Origin: Topomyia yanbarensis
Lineage: Eukaryota > Arthropoda > Insecta > Diptera > Culicidae
Reading direction: 5' to 3'
Assembly (NCBI RefSeq): GCF_030247195.1
Contig: NC_080672.1
Coordinates: 12,276,001-12,340,000, forward strand
DNA length: 64,000 nt
The notes below the pieces were generated by a model. The model was not told where the DNA came from. It worked only from the letters and a program-made list of their open reading frames with translations, and searched no databases. Shown piece by piece: positions 53,791 through 64,000 of this stretch. Both the position numbers and the translations under genes were made by a program. Numbering within the stretch: position 1 is the first letter of the stretch; each line of letters begins with the position of its first letter.

Positions 53791-54890
53791 TTTTTGCCTT
53801 TCTCATATAGAAAGGTTATGCAATCACTCTGAAAAACGTCAACCTAATCCCGGCCCGGAGGGCCGAGTGTCATATCCCATTCGACTCAGTTCGTCGAGAT
53901 CGGAAAAAGTCTGTATGTGTGTGTGTATGTATGTATGTGTGTGTGTGTATGTGTGTGTGTATGTATGTGCGTATGTGTCAAATAATGTCACTCATTTTTC
54001 TCAGAGATGGCTGGACCGATTTGCCCAAACTTAGTCTCAAATGAAAGGTGCAACCTTCCCATGGGCTGCTATTGAATTTTGGATCGATCGGAATTCTGGT
54101 TCCGGAATTACGGGTTTCAGAGTGCGGCCACACAGAAATTTCTCATATAAACTATAGGAAAAATTAAAAATAGAATTTTTATTTTTGATGTTAAATGTGT
54201 TCAAGGTGCATGAAACGTCGAGATTTGATGCAAACTCGAAAAAAAATTTGACGACGATTCACTTTTTTGGATTTTGGCACATTTTTGCCTTTCTCATATA
54301 GAAAGGTTATGCAATCACTCTGAAAAACGTCAACCTAATCCTAATTTTTTTTTCGACTCTCATAAGGTTTCTGGATTTTAACAGGGGCGTAGTTGATTGT
54401 TTACGGAGAGGGGTTACACCCCCCCCCCCTCTACTGTTCACTTCCCTCCTTTAAAAATCTCCTTAAATCACCCCTCAGACCACCACCCCATCCACCCCTC
54501 ATACCCCTCCCTTTCAACCCCATCATCTTTAAACCACCACTATATCACAAAGCATGCCAATTTAAGCTCGGGAGTCGTTCGTTCATGGGACTTTCGCCCT
54601 CCTCACATACCCAGCCCCGCATGACAAAATGAGTTAGCAAGCAGATAACATTGATCTAATGCTGATTAGGCTAATGGAGTATTATATTTTTTGATTTCAA
54701 GTGTTTCACCGTCAACACGTAGCTCATCAAGTTCGTGGCTGGCATACCATTGTGTATAAGTGCAAAGTGTATTAAGAATGTAATGGACATTTCCACAATT
54801 ATGTTGAACATAAAGAGCCTCCGTGCCATAGTTTAGAGAAATGAGAAAGGCACAATTGCACAGCTAGGTGGATTAAAACAGGTTTTTTGT
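53791..54890 (+). repeat. Abundant repeat family, copy 3, with a 60-bp internal direct repeat
   Basis: The start TTTTTGCCTTTCTCATATAG recurs identically over 60 bp at 53791-53850 and 54282-54341, 491 bp apart. In between are CGGCCCGGAGGGCCGAGTG, TCGTCGAGATCGG, a (TG/TATG)n tract (about 53918-53975), CTCAGAGATGGCTGGACC and TTCCGGAATTACGGG. The far end is GGCACAATTGCAC..CTAGGTGGATT. A C-rich insert at 54395-54560 is not part of the other copies. Confidence 0.75.
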
Positions 54891-54989
54891 TTATTTGTGG
54901 CTTTAACCTTTTTAGGTCGCCAGGTAAAAAAATTAATTACATTTCATTTCAAGTTACTGGAATTTGGGTTGGATTTATATTTGGTATGA

Positions 54990-55470
54990 CTCTTCTTAGT
55001 GGCGGGAGCCAGCTGATCTGGATGGGCCGCGGTAGTCCCTCCCATCACCCGGTCCGGGAGTGGCGAGGGGCCCGCGGTTGTGGATGGGTAGTCTGTTGGT
55101 TGCATTCCGCTGTTGAAGGTGTTGTCGGTGGTTGATGGCTTTTACGTGGGGGGCCACGGGGAACCCTCCCATCACCCAGTTCGAGTGTGACGAGTGGCCC
55201 GCTGTCTTCTTATTATACTTCCTGGAACAAGTCGGCGTCCTTTAGGAAGGACAGTAGGACCTCCTCCTTTACTGGGTCGTTGCAGAGAATGTCCCTCAGG
55301 GATGGTGGAAGGTCGTGCTGTCTCCGGAGATCAGCAAGCTCGAGGCAGTTTACCAGTAGATGTTCCACTGTCTTTCTGGTGTTGCATGTCTCGCATGTTG
55401 GTGGGTCTGCTCTGGAGATGGTGTCAGGGTCAGGCTTGCGAACTGCTAACATTTATTTTGGCTGGCACCT
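54990..55470 (-). pseudogene. Non-LTR ORF2 C-terminal fragment and GC-rich 3' UTR
   Basis: The minus frame 55452-55213 has CETCNTRKTVEHLLVNC, LADLRRQHDLPPSLRDIL and EEVLLSFLKDADLFQEV then a stop. This is the Cys/His tail of an I-superfamily ORF2. The 3' UTR contains a direct duplication around CCCTCCCATCACCC (near 55037 and 55167). Confidence 0.7.
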
Positions 55471-57025
55471 AAGACAACACAGTCACAGCCAGCGGCGAGC
55501 CCAGCTGCCGAGCGCTGCTATAGCCGTTCAGTGTCTGAATGAGTGCTGTGTGTTACCGTGAGAGGTATGACACACGCAAACGAATTAGGGTACAGTCATT
55601 TCGTAGCACTCATGTACAGAAGCCGAAGGTTTGGTTGTTTCTGAGTGGCGATGTACAGTAATGTGCTCAGAGGGTAAAGTTAGGTGCTTCGGGAATGTTA
55701 CGAGTTCGATATGTTGTGACAGCAGCATATCTGAACTGTTTTGCTATCCATAACCGTGATGTCATAACATTTTTCTCCCGACAGCTGGGAGGGAATGTAT
55801 TGGGCAATATAGAAAGAGGAAGTGTGCCAAAATAGAGTGGGAGAATGGTCAGCTATTATTTATTTTTTGTTGGCGATGCACAATTTGATTGTTTAAGAAG
55901 ATTGAAAATAATCTAAGATTATTTTCTTAACCGATATGTGTCCAACAAAAAACTCCTTCAACAGGCCGACGAGGGTACCCGGGTACCCACAAATTGAAAT
56001 GCTCATAACTATGGCTTTCTTTAACCGATTTGGACACTTTTACATGTTTTGGATTGAGGAACTCGTCCACTTTTTTATTCAGTAAAATTTAACCGGATGA
56101 ATGAACCTGGTTCTTGGTAATCCGGATTTTCCGGAGTAATGTTCTAGTGCTAGAGTATGATTTGTAAATTTTGATAATGTCCTAGCAATAGGAGTATCAA
56201 AACTCTTCAAATTGTCTCGGAAGTCTGTTATTTATTGTTAGAGGACCATATAGCAATTTGACCTCAGAATCGCCACACACTGCTCCACGGGAACCTGCTC
56301 CGGAATGTCCGTTCCACGGTCAAATCACCAAATGGTTCCAAATCCACGGGATACAGCATACAGAAGCAATTCCATGAATTTTGATACCCATATTGCCAGC
56401 ATTCCATTGAAATTCACAAATAGTATCCCAGAACTGGAACATGCTTCCGGGGGGAGAGAGGGGGCGTCCATTTTGGGCAATTTTTGCCTTTTGTAATTTA
56501 TGAATCGTCTCCAAGTCGTGTGAATTTGAGGAATGATTTAAATTTTCATCTACTTTGTTCACAGCTGAGCAATGTTGCTGTAATCTTTTCGCACTATTTT
56601 GTATAAATTACAGTTAAGGGTTTCTATTTATTTTTCTATCGTATGATTGCTCTGTTTCTTATATTGAGATGAGAGTTAAATCAGTTATACACATGGAGTG
56701 GTGAACCCATTCTCAGTATATTCTCATCTAAACTTTACCCATTTGAAACCGTTGCTTATCATCTTTGTTTCACTTATTATCTCAAATGGGGTGCGCGTTC
56801 AAGTTACCATTTCGCTTAAACACATCTATTCGATAATTAACAAGCCACTTTTGTTACTTATATCTTTCTTATGAAATAAGTAAAGGGATGAATACCAATC
56901 TATATGAATTCCTGATCGTTAATTGATACGAAAATTGTTTCGTGTAAGTTGACTAGATTGGCTAGCATTATGTTACGTGCTATGTTATTTCTATTCAATT
57001 TCCACAAACATTGCCATTGTATGTT
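55471..57025. other. Unassigned stretch with old repeat traces
   Basis: GGGTACCCGGGTACCC near 55974-55989 is a perfect palindrome. A relative of the 45.3-kb small repeat lies near 56473-56513. No gene motif. Confidence 0.45.
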
Positions 57026-57615
57026 GGGGTAAGGGGTTCAGCATGAAGAAAAAATACTTTTTGCAAAAGTTTTTTAGCACTTTTCGTGAAGCGAATTGAT
57101 CAAAACTTTTGTAATATCGACAAACGACGCGGTGATGAAGCTTTTTGTAGAACGTCTCTGGAAAAAACATGATTTGCGTTTTTACTTTCCATTCAAAAAC
57201 TACTTAAGCGATTTCTTTCAAACACATTCTAGGTAAAAAATACCTAAACCCTACGTTGAGTTTTTAAGCTATTTTTTGATTAAGGGGGTGTTTAATCATA
57301 AAAAGGCGGAATTTTTCGTCAAAAATAGAAATTTTTATTTAAAACTAGCTAATACCCATCGCGCGTTGCTGCAACTTTCAACGAAATAGGAGGAAAACAC
57401 AATTTGTTCCGAAGCGTCATCTGGCGCGCAGACAATCCCCATTCAATAGCACACAAACACACTCCACAACAAATGCCTATGTATGATTTTTTATGGCGCT
57501 TGTTATTGCTATTGAAATGATACATAATAATGTACAAAAGTTTTGATCAATTCGCTTCACGCAAAGTTCTAAAAAAATCGCAAAAAGTGTTTTTTCACGC
57601 TGAAACCCTTACCCC
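57026..57615. mobile_element. MITE with about 85-bp terminal inverted repeats, nested insert inside
   Basis: The ends GGGGTAAGG and CCTTACCCC open arms of about 85 bp containing AAAAGTTTTGATCAATTCGC in mirrored form. The centre holds ACTAGCTAATACCCATCGCG, the start of another repeat type, so a second element may be nested. The target duplication is not clear. Confidence 0.75.
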
Positions 57616-57689
57616 TTTATCATAATTAACTCCAGGCTTTTTTATCGTTAGGTGAAATCAATTTCTTTAATTGTAGCAGTCCAGTTACG

Positions 57690-58018
57690 GTACCCCAATT
57701 GTTGTTTATAGCTGTGATCTTCCACTTCTTCAGCTCCATTTTGAGGGCACTCGATGAGAATCCACAGAATTGTTCTGGTCCGATAAAATTAGTGGAAGAC
57801 CCTCAATTTCCTGGAATCCAGTATAGATTGACATGATTTTTCTCCGCCAGTTGTCGGAGTGCAAGGATGGACTCCCATATTAGTTTTGAGCGACATGTAG
57901 GAGCCCTTAGGGCATTTAGTGCTGCTTGACTATCTGAGAAATTGCAGATATTTGAATACTGGTATCTTCTCTTGGAAATTTGGGTACCATTACCACAAAG
58001 ATAAAAAATCATTGACAA
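57690..58018 (-). pseudogene. RNase H fragment of a non-LTR retrotransposon
   Basis: NFSDSQAALNAL keeps the third acidic residue. CRSKLIWESILALRQLAEKN and NLYWIPG follow, then a frameshift before the final HCG block. It is 5'- and 3'-truncated. Confidence 0.65.
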
Positions 58019-59573
58019 AAGACGTTGATCCCATCTTTAGAGATACAAAAATATTATTGCGTTGAGACCAGCAGTGAAAAACGTGTTTCTAATAGATAAA
58101 ATCTCCCAATTTCATGCATATCGATATCTGGAGAAGACTGAAATTCATTTCAGTACTAGAATATTATTTTTTTATTATTCAAAACATGATAAAATCATGA
58201 GAGATCACGGAGTGTTCATTTTAAACGCAAGATGTTTTTAGTAATCCAATAAGGATGTAACCTTTTTTACGATGAAAAAGTGAGAAAAATTTGAATTCCA
58301 AAGGTGATAAAGATTGATAAAGCAATGATTTTATTATATCTAAGGTATAGTTTTTTGATAGTACATTTTTCGTAGTAAAAAAACAAAGGAAGGTTTATAA
58401 AACTTATTGGTAATTGGTAGAGCCACAGATAACAGACGCTTAGGCTAGAATAAAATTTCTTCAAAAACCTGTGTAAAGATACGCTAAAGTACGAGAATAA
58501 CTAATTACGAACAATTGTGGAAAAATGAAGATCGGTTACCTAATTTTATGGCAATCGTAATCATGTAAAAAATATTTAGGAGAAAAAACATTTCGAGAAA
58601 ATCCAGTTTAATGTTTCAAGTAATCGCTGCTCATGGTAAGCGAAATGCGAAAATCTTTTGTCGGACCTCCATGAAATTTTTAAAAAATATTCTCGGTGTA
58701 CTTTCAAATTGATTTTTTTTTCAATTCAATCAATATAAAAAAGATATGTAACATAGTTCCGAACTCTTTCACCACTGGGTTAGTTTATTTATATAATGTC
58801 GTGCAAGTTACAAGTCGAAACTAACTACCGTGTGATGTAACAGTCCTTGCTGATGTTTAAAAGTTATTTTGAAAATTTTACTGATTGAACATTTTCGGAA
58901 AAATTCGTGGTGAAATTTAACGTTACTTTCGGCATTTTAATCCATTCGAAGATAATTGAAAGATCCCATCTCACTATTAGATACAATAAAGCGGTTCTTG
59001 GTAGGTGCACTTGCAAATAAATCGTAAAGTTTTAAAATCAAATTTTCTCTCCCTCCCCCTTTTAATATATCAGTAATCACATGATTGAACACCCATAAAC
59101 ATTCGGTAATCTGGTCTTAGCAACATCCAAAGTAACACTGATAAGCCAAGTGAACAGGTTACTAAAGTACTGTTTTGCTTACATGAGCTCCAGAGACAGA
59201 AAGCGAAAATAAAAGAAACGAAAATTTCCGCAGCACAGCGAAGCGATGATGTAGCATGTGTGTGTTATTATTTGGTGAGCGCCGATAGGCAAAACTAATC
59301 CCAAAGCATAGCGTAAACTAAACTGTCGGGCTCATTGGTGACAGCATGGGAAAAGAGTAGCTGTTTACCACAACGGGTCTATCTCGGACTCGGGAGAAAA
59401 AGACAGCTTACAGAACAGAACGAACATAACATTCCCGAATGGAAATGTTATGAGATCCATGACATTTCCAGTCACTGCTGTTGCAGTACTGGGCAGTCGG
59501 CAGCTGCCGCCAGTTGCGTTGTATGATTGTCTGCTCATTCGTGTCGTTCTCCGGTACATTTCGCAAGCCTGGT
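58019..59573. other. AT-rich unassigned stretch
   Basis: No gene or repeat was recognised up to about 59330. From 59400 to 59573 a 55-codon open stretch on the minus strand has no known motif. Confidence 0.4.
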
Positions 59574-59828
59574 CAGGGTTCACATTTCACAGATTTTTCT
59601 GTAATGTTACAGATTTTTTTACAATTTTTGATCACAGATTCTTTTTTACAGATCACAGATTTTTGGTATTTTGATAAAAATTTCACAGATTTTCACAGAT
59701 TTTTGGAAATATTGTAATTTTTCACAGATTTTTTGGAAATTTATCACAGATTTTTTTGCTATTTTATTCATCACAGATGGTAAAAAGATTTTTTTGATCG
59801 AAACACAGATTTCAATGTGGCATCCCTG
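59574..59828. repeat. MITE-like block of ACAGATTTT units
   Basis: About eleven irregularly spaced ACAGAT(T)n units lie between CAGGGTTCACATTT at the left end and, on the complement, CAGGGATGCCACATT at the right. The ends look like diverged terminal repeats starting CAGGG. It cuts off the RNase H tail of the adjoining retrotransposon. No matching 8-bp flanks were found. Confidence 0.65.
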
Positions 59829-59839
59829 GATGGTGTGCG

Positions 59840-60613
59840 TGTGGGTTGTTTTGGTGTGACCGACTCTTAGGCGTGATAGTATTATTTGTTCAGTTCTGGA
59901 GCTCCGGTCAGTCCACTCGGTGGTGTCGCCCTTGATTTTTTGGGTGTGACCCCAAGAAGATCTCCAGTGCCTGGTGAAGTGGGTGGCTACTTGGTTGGTG
60001 AAAGACTTTGTTATGTCAGCAGCTGGTGTTTCTGGGTGTTGCATTAGCGCGCTGGATCGTCCCAGTGCTGCCAGACGGTTTGCTGTTTCGTTTCCTTGGA
60101 TGCCACAGTGGGCGGGTACCCAGCAGATGGTGACTCCCGCGTCGCAGTGGTTTTCTATTGCCTGGATGAAAGGGTGGCGGCAGTTGCCGGATTGGAGGGC
60201 GGTGATGACTGCAAGTGAGTTGAGAAAACCACCGTCGGTTGGTTGGACGGGTTGGTGATTAGGCTCCACGCGATCGCTGCTGCTTCGGCAGAGAAAATGG
60301 AGCAGGTGGCTGGTAACTGTAGCGATGTATTTGTTGCTGGTTCTGGACCTGATATACCGATGCCAACTCCAGTGGCTGTCTTGGAGCCGTCGGTGTAGAG
60401 ATGGTAGTGGTTTTTGTACTTGCTGTTGGTGTTATCGTGGAACCTGGCTCTGGCAGCGACGGGTGGGAGGTCTGCCAGTTGAAGGCTGGTATCAATTGCT
60501 GGTATGTTGGTGTTATACCACGGCTTATTTCTCGCAGAGTGGAGCCGGGCCAGCTGGGGAAGTTCTTTGCCGGTGTAGAGTTGGTGGAGTTCTTTAGCTA
60601 GGTCAAGAAGCAT
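59840..60613 (-). pseudogene. RNase H domain, damaged active site
   Basis: HLYTDGSKTATG keeps the first Asp and FSAEAAAIAW keeps the Glu. The third acidic residue is lost at a one-base deletion (FS-SLAVITAL near 60215). The last block, WVPAHCGIQGNETANRLA, has Asn where Asp is expected. The tail after GHTKTTHTHTIQG is replaced by the inserted repeat. Confidence 0.8.
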
Positions 60614-60941
60614 GCAGTCTTGGCCGGATGTTTTCTCTAGATAACCAAGGGCTCGACGAAAGATGACAATGGCGGTTTGTCAGCGGAAGGGAAGCTGACC
60701 GGCTTCCACACATGCCGCGTTGGCAGGGGTGCTGGGCAGGTGGTTGGATGCTATCCTTATGGAGCGGTTATATGTTGGGGCCAGGGTGGTGATGAGGTTG
60801 TTACGGCGGAGTGCGCTGGCTTCGATACCGTAATATATTCTGCTCCATATTAGTGCTTTGCTGACGTTAATCGCTGTAGATCTATTCCACTTGGGGTGGC
60901 CGTTGCTGATCGTTCGTATCAGTCTTAACCGACTTTCGCAG

Positions 60942-62129
60942 TCACTTTTTACATTGCGAAAGTGGGGGAGGAACGTTAGTTTGTTGTCGAACGTGACGCC
61001 AAGGATCCTGGGTTCCTTCGCGTAGGGTATGATGGTGCCGGAAAGAAATACGGGGGTCCCGGTTGGTCGGTGGGAGCCATTGCAGCAGTGCGTAATAGAG
61101 CATTTGGTGGGTGAGAGAGTGAATCCAACGGAGGTAGCCCATTTTTTCGATGGCGTTGGCCGCTGCTTGTGCTTTTCGTCGAGTAAGTAAGATACTTCTG
61201 CCGGCGACGACGATGACTATGACATCTGCGAACACGTAGATGTAGATGTTTTTGGGAAGTTTTTGGAAGACTGAGTTCATGCTTATGAGGAAAAGCGTCA
61301 CTGCAAGGACAGAGCCCTGGGGGACCCCGTTGGCTTCTGTGAAGATGTTTGATGTTGTGCCACCGATGCAGACACGGAAAGTCCGGTCCTGCAGGTAATT
61401 TTGTAGAAATGCCCCCATATTTCCGGTGATCCCCTAGTCGGCCAGTTGCCTCAGAACGCCGCCCCTCCAGACGGTGTTGAATGCCTTGGCGATGTCAATG
61501 GTGAGTATGTCGACGTGCAGTCCGTCTTTAACCGCTCGATGGATGGTTTCCGTGAGCGCCGTCAGGTGGGATCCAGTGCCTGTACCCTGTCTAAAGGCAA
61601 ATTGTCGGTGATCTAACAGGCTATTTTCCTCTAGGAGGGTAGTCAATCTACGGTTAGCGAGTCGTTCGAACGTTTTTCCGATGCAGGACAGGATGCTGGT
61701 TGGCCGGAAGTCAGTGGCTGCTCGATGGCTGGTGCTCTGCTTCGGGATGGGTACTATCAGGGCCTCCTTCCACTCCTGTGGCAAGGTGCCGTTGTTCCAC
61801 AGGCGGTTGAAGATGTTGAGGAGGCATCTCTTGCCGATAGGCGGGAGGAACCGCAGGAGCGTATAGCTGATGCCGTTGGGTCCGGGGGATTTACCTTTGC
61901 CAGCGGCAATGGCAGCGGAGAGTTCCTGTTCCGGTTGTTTCCGGTGGGAAATTGGACCGGCGGGGTTTGGAGCTTTGTCCTTTTGCTGAGGAAGGAGGGC
62001 GGAGTCGGCTGATAAAGATGAAAAATATTGACCGAGATTATCGGCTATTGCTCGGGGGTCAGATATTGGTGCTCCGTCAACTTCGAGTGTGAGGCCGCGC
62101 TGCCTCCTCTTGCCATTTAAGGCGTTCAC
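60942..62129 (-). pseudogene. Reverse transcriptase domain, FADD changed to FADV
   Basis: Blocks in order are GKGKSPGPNGISYTLL, LPQEWKEALIVPIPK, DFRPTSILSCIGKTFE, FAFRQGTGTGSHL, ILTIDIAKAFNTVW (first Asp kept) and NGVPQGSVLAVTLFLI. The catalytic box reads VFADVIVIV: the second Asp is Val, which should abolish polymerisation. A TAG stop lies at 61434-61436 in the same frame, between DIAKAF and VPQGS. Confidence 0.85.
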
Positions 62130-63200
62130 CTTTCTTCACAGTTCGGTGGTGCTGCTGTCCGGGGATATCTCATCCAGGATTGTTTGCCAGCTGGTGGTTT
62201 TTGCTTTGACGATGGCGATTCTAGCGGCGTTTCTTTTTTGCCGGAACAGATTGGCTTTGGCTTCTCTACTTGGGTCGTGAGGTGTGATTTTTTGAAGAGA
62301 GCGGAGGGCCTTTCTTCGCTCCTTTATGGCTGTGGCGACATCGGTGCACCACCAGTGGACAGCTCTGCCCGGTGGGGACCCGCTGGTTCTCGGAATGCTG
62401 GATTCGGCTGCAGCGTTGATGATATCGGTGAGCTCGCTGGGGGTGTAGGATGTTTGGGGGTCTATATGGTCTGTGATGAGTTCCTCAAAACTGTGCCCAA
62501 TCAGCCTCTTTGTAAATCCATTGACGTCTGCGGGTGGTGGTGGGCGGGCCTGCCCTGTGGGTGACTAGTATTGGGTGGTGATCACTGCTGCAGACGTCTG
62601 GTAGACCTGACCAGAGGCAGTCTGGGGCCAGTGTGTTGGAACATATAGTCAAATCGATTGGGGATGATGTGGTGCCCCTCGTGAAGGATGGACTGCCGTC
62701 GTTTAGTAGGTTGGCTCCGTGGGATTCGATGATCTTCAGTACTTCGTTGCCTCGGCAGTTGGGGCGGCGTGAGCCCCAGGCGGGGTGCTGGGCGTTAAAA
62801 TCTCCCAGGATGATGTATGGTGTTGGGAGTTGGCGGATGAGCTCGTCAAGGTGTTTGCCGGGATCTTGTACGTCCTGCGGTATGTAGATGGACACAAGGA
62901 GGGGGGACCTTGATCCGTTTAGCGATCGCCAGTAGAGGTGTGTTGAGTGTGATGTTCTCTTCTGGGATGTCTGACCGGATGGCCAGTCCGATGGTCTGGT
63001 AGATGTTTCCGCTAGTTCGGAGTTTCCAGGAATATTGGCCCCCGAACCATGGGGCGATGTCGGTGCCGTCGGCGATGTACGTCTCTTGGATGGCAAGAGC
63101 GATGGGGTTGTGGCGCGCGATTAGTACGTGAATGTTGCCAAGGTTCTGTCGCAGCCCGTTGGTGTTCCACTGTAGGGCCAGCGAGCTACGATTGCGGGAG
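62130..63200 (-). pseudogene. AP endonuclease and linker
   Basis: LALQWNTNGLRQNLG opens the domain. LAIQETYI carries the metal-binding Glu, YIILGDFNAQHPAWGS the Asp/Asn pair, and CSSDHHPILV the SDH motif. A single frameshift near 62905 at a G run separates the halves. The linker (62130-62484) reads on in a shifted frame with AVHWWCTDVATAIKER. Confidence 0.85.
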
Positions 63201-63878
63201 TTGAATTCTTTGGAGCCTGGTTCATGCTCCGTAGGTGTGCTGGGTCGGGAGTCACTGTGGTTGTCGCTGTCGTTATTCCTCGGATCCGTTTCGCCGTGCT
63301 GGGTTGGCGGTTCGGCGAGGTGGGGTGGGCCATTGTGGTGGTATCTGGTGTTGTCGTTGGTCGGACTACCATCCTGCCCTTCCAGTGACCACGGAGGGTA
63401 TGGCAAGGGGTCCGCTGGTGGGGTTTGGTTTGAAGTGACCAGTGTTTCCCAGTCTGAGTAGTCCGGGGTATTAAGGGGGACTCGAAGGGTTTCCTAGGAA
63501 AGGGTCTGAGCGGTATATTTGCGGATACTGGCAATAGGGGAAGCCGGTCCCCCTGCATCTGTTGCCGTCCGGGATTCATCTAAAGTGGTTACTGTTTCAA
63601 CGGACGGGGCTAGTGCATGGGGAAGGCTTTTTCCCTAATTGCAGCAGTATTGATTTGCTCGGGGTAATCCGTTCTTGTACATTGGTGTACTGCTGGGTGC
63701 CAGGAACAGCTGGCTGTTGGACGGGGTGGGCGGGATGGTGAGTTGTAGTTGGCTGGCAGGGGGTACCACTGACCTCCTGTGCCGAAGGTGGGCAGTTCAG
63801 CGAGTTCTTTGGTTTGAGGTTTACGTTCAGATATATATTGTTTTGTTCCGTCACATCCGTCGTTCTGATCACGAACAC
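63201..63878 (-). pseudogene. ORF1 remnant, Pro/Thr-rich
   Basis: Two overlapping open pieces (63878-63597 and 63579-63121) are Pro/Thr/Gln-rich with no knuckle motif seen. Their position before the endonuclease suits ORF1 or the 5' leader. Only position supports the call. Confidence 0.4.
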
Positions 63879-63900
63879 TCTTTATCTTCTACAGGCACCA

Positions 63901-64000
63901 AAGCAATGTGAATTCAAATGTTTCACATGCTCTTAACGTTTATCGCGAATAATGAAACTTGATAATCACTAATAAATTATTAAAATATGTTGAATAGCAT
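63901..64000. other. Right edge, unassigned
   Basis: AT-rich flank of the retrotransposon. The poly(T)-free border suggests the 5' end lies near 63900. Confidence 0.4.

Larger units (their letters stand above)
59829..63900 (-). mobile_element. EN-RT-RNase H non-LTR retrotransposon (I superfamily), nearly full length
   Basis: Reading right to left are ORF1 remnant, endonuclease, RT and RNase H. The C-terminal Cys/His tail is cut by the ACAGATTTT block. GC content is clearly higher than that of its surroundings. Defects are few: a handful of single-base indels (for example at a G6 run near 62903), one in-frame stop at 61434-61436, and substitutions in the RT and RNase H active sites. The exact clade (I, LOA or Outcast) is not settled. 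Confidence 0.85.

Noticed and set aside
53918..53975. CRISPR-like regular array
   Set aside because: Simple TG/TATG microsatellite; no spacers, eukaryotic context.
54393..54632. Pro/His-rich frames of 75-79 codons
   Set aside because: They come from a C-rich low-complexity stretch open in two frames, with no motif.

Overview
This window looks like nuclear DNA from a mosquito, most likely a culicine such as Aedes. The genes have spliceosomal introns with GT..AG borders and AATAAA signals. The two host genes I can read have insect-type products. The rest is packed with the retrotransposon and MITE types typical of large culicine genomes. The organism call is inference, because no diagnostic single-copy marker could be searched.

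Host genes. (1) At 974-1462 (+) are the last two coding exons of a TRPV-type cation channel, nanchung-like: the S6 helix, the TRP-box region and the charged C-terminal tail. Positions 1-973 are its preceding intron. (2) At 39376-41755 (+) is a complete six-exon gene for a 502-residue dual-specificity phosphatase of the DUSP15/22 (JSP-1) family. It has the N-myristoylation start MGNGMNK, general acid D57, catalytic C88 and R94, and a long Ser/Thr/Lys-rich tail. A GC-richer block at 17451-18255 resembles a non-coding first exon of a distant gene on the + strand, possibly this one.

Mobile DNA by region. 2.8-3.7 kb: two 5'-truncated Penelope-like element ends placed head to head as a near-perfect palindrome, each with a hammerhead-like motif. 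4.0-8.2 kb: two minus-strand I-clade elements; the first has lost its RT. 10.7-16.5 kb: an I-clade RT fragment split by a 4.9-kb terminal-inverted-repeat transposon with an 8-bp target duplication; inside that sits an ORF1-only retroelement. 19.1-21.1 kb and 23.9-28.7 kb: two LOA-clade (Lian-like) elements. The second has 46-49-bp flanking duplications and is inserted into the end of a 2-kb foldback element whose arms carry promoter-like boxes. 29-30.4, 45.4-47.1 and 53.8-54.9 kb: copies of one abundant repeat family with internal (CA/TATG)n tracts. 32.6-33.6, 42.2-44.9 and 53.1-53.5 kb: RTE-like fragments. 34.4-34.9 kb: a CR1-like fragment. 51.1-52.2 kb: a second ORF1-only element. 52.7-53.0 kb: a foldback element with a tRNA-like sequence at its tip. 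59.8-63.9 kb: a nearly full-length EN-RT-RNase H retrotransposon with a damaged active site.

How it fits together. The landscape is nested. MITEs of hAT type sit in older repeats, and non-autonomous elements appear to share the 3' ends of autonomous ones. A 131-bp leader is nearly identical upstream of two unrelated retrotransposon clades (LOA and RTE). No bacterial, CRISPR, rRNA or recognisable viral gene was seen. All retroelement reading frames carry stops, frameshifts or lost catalytic residues.
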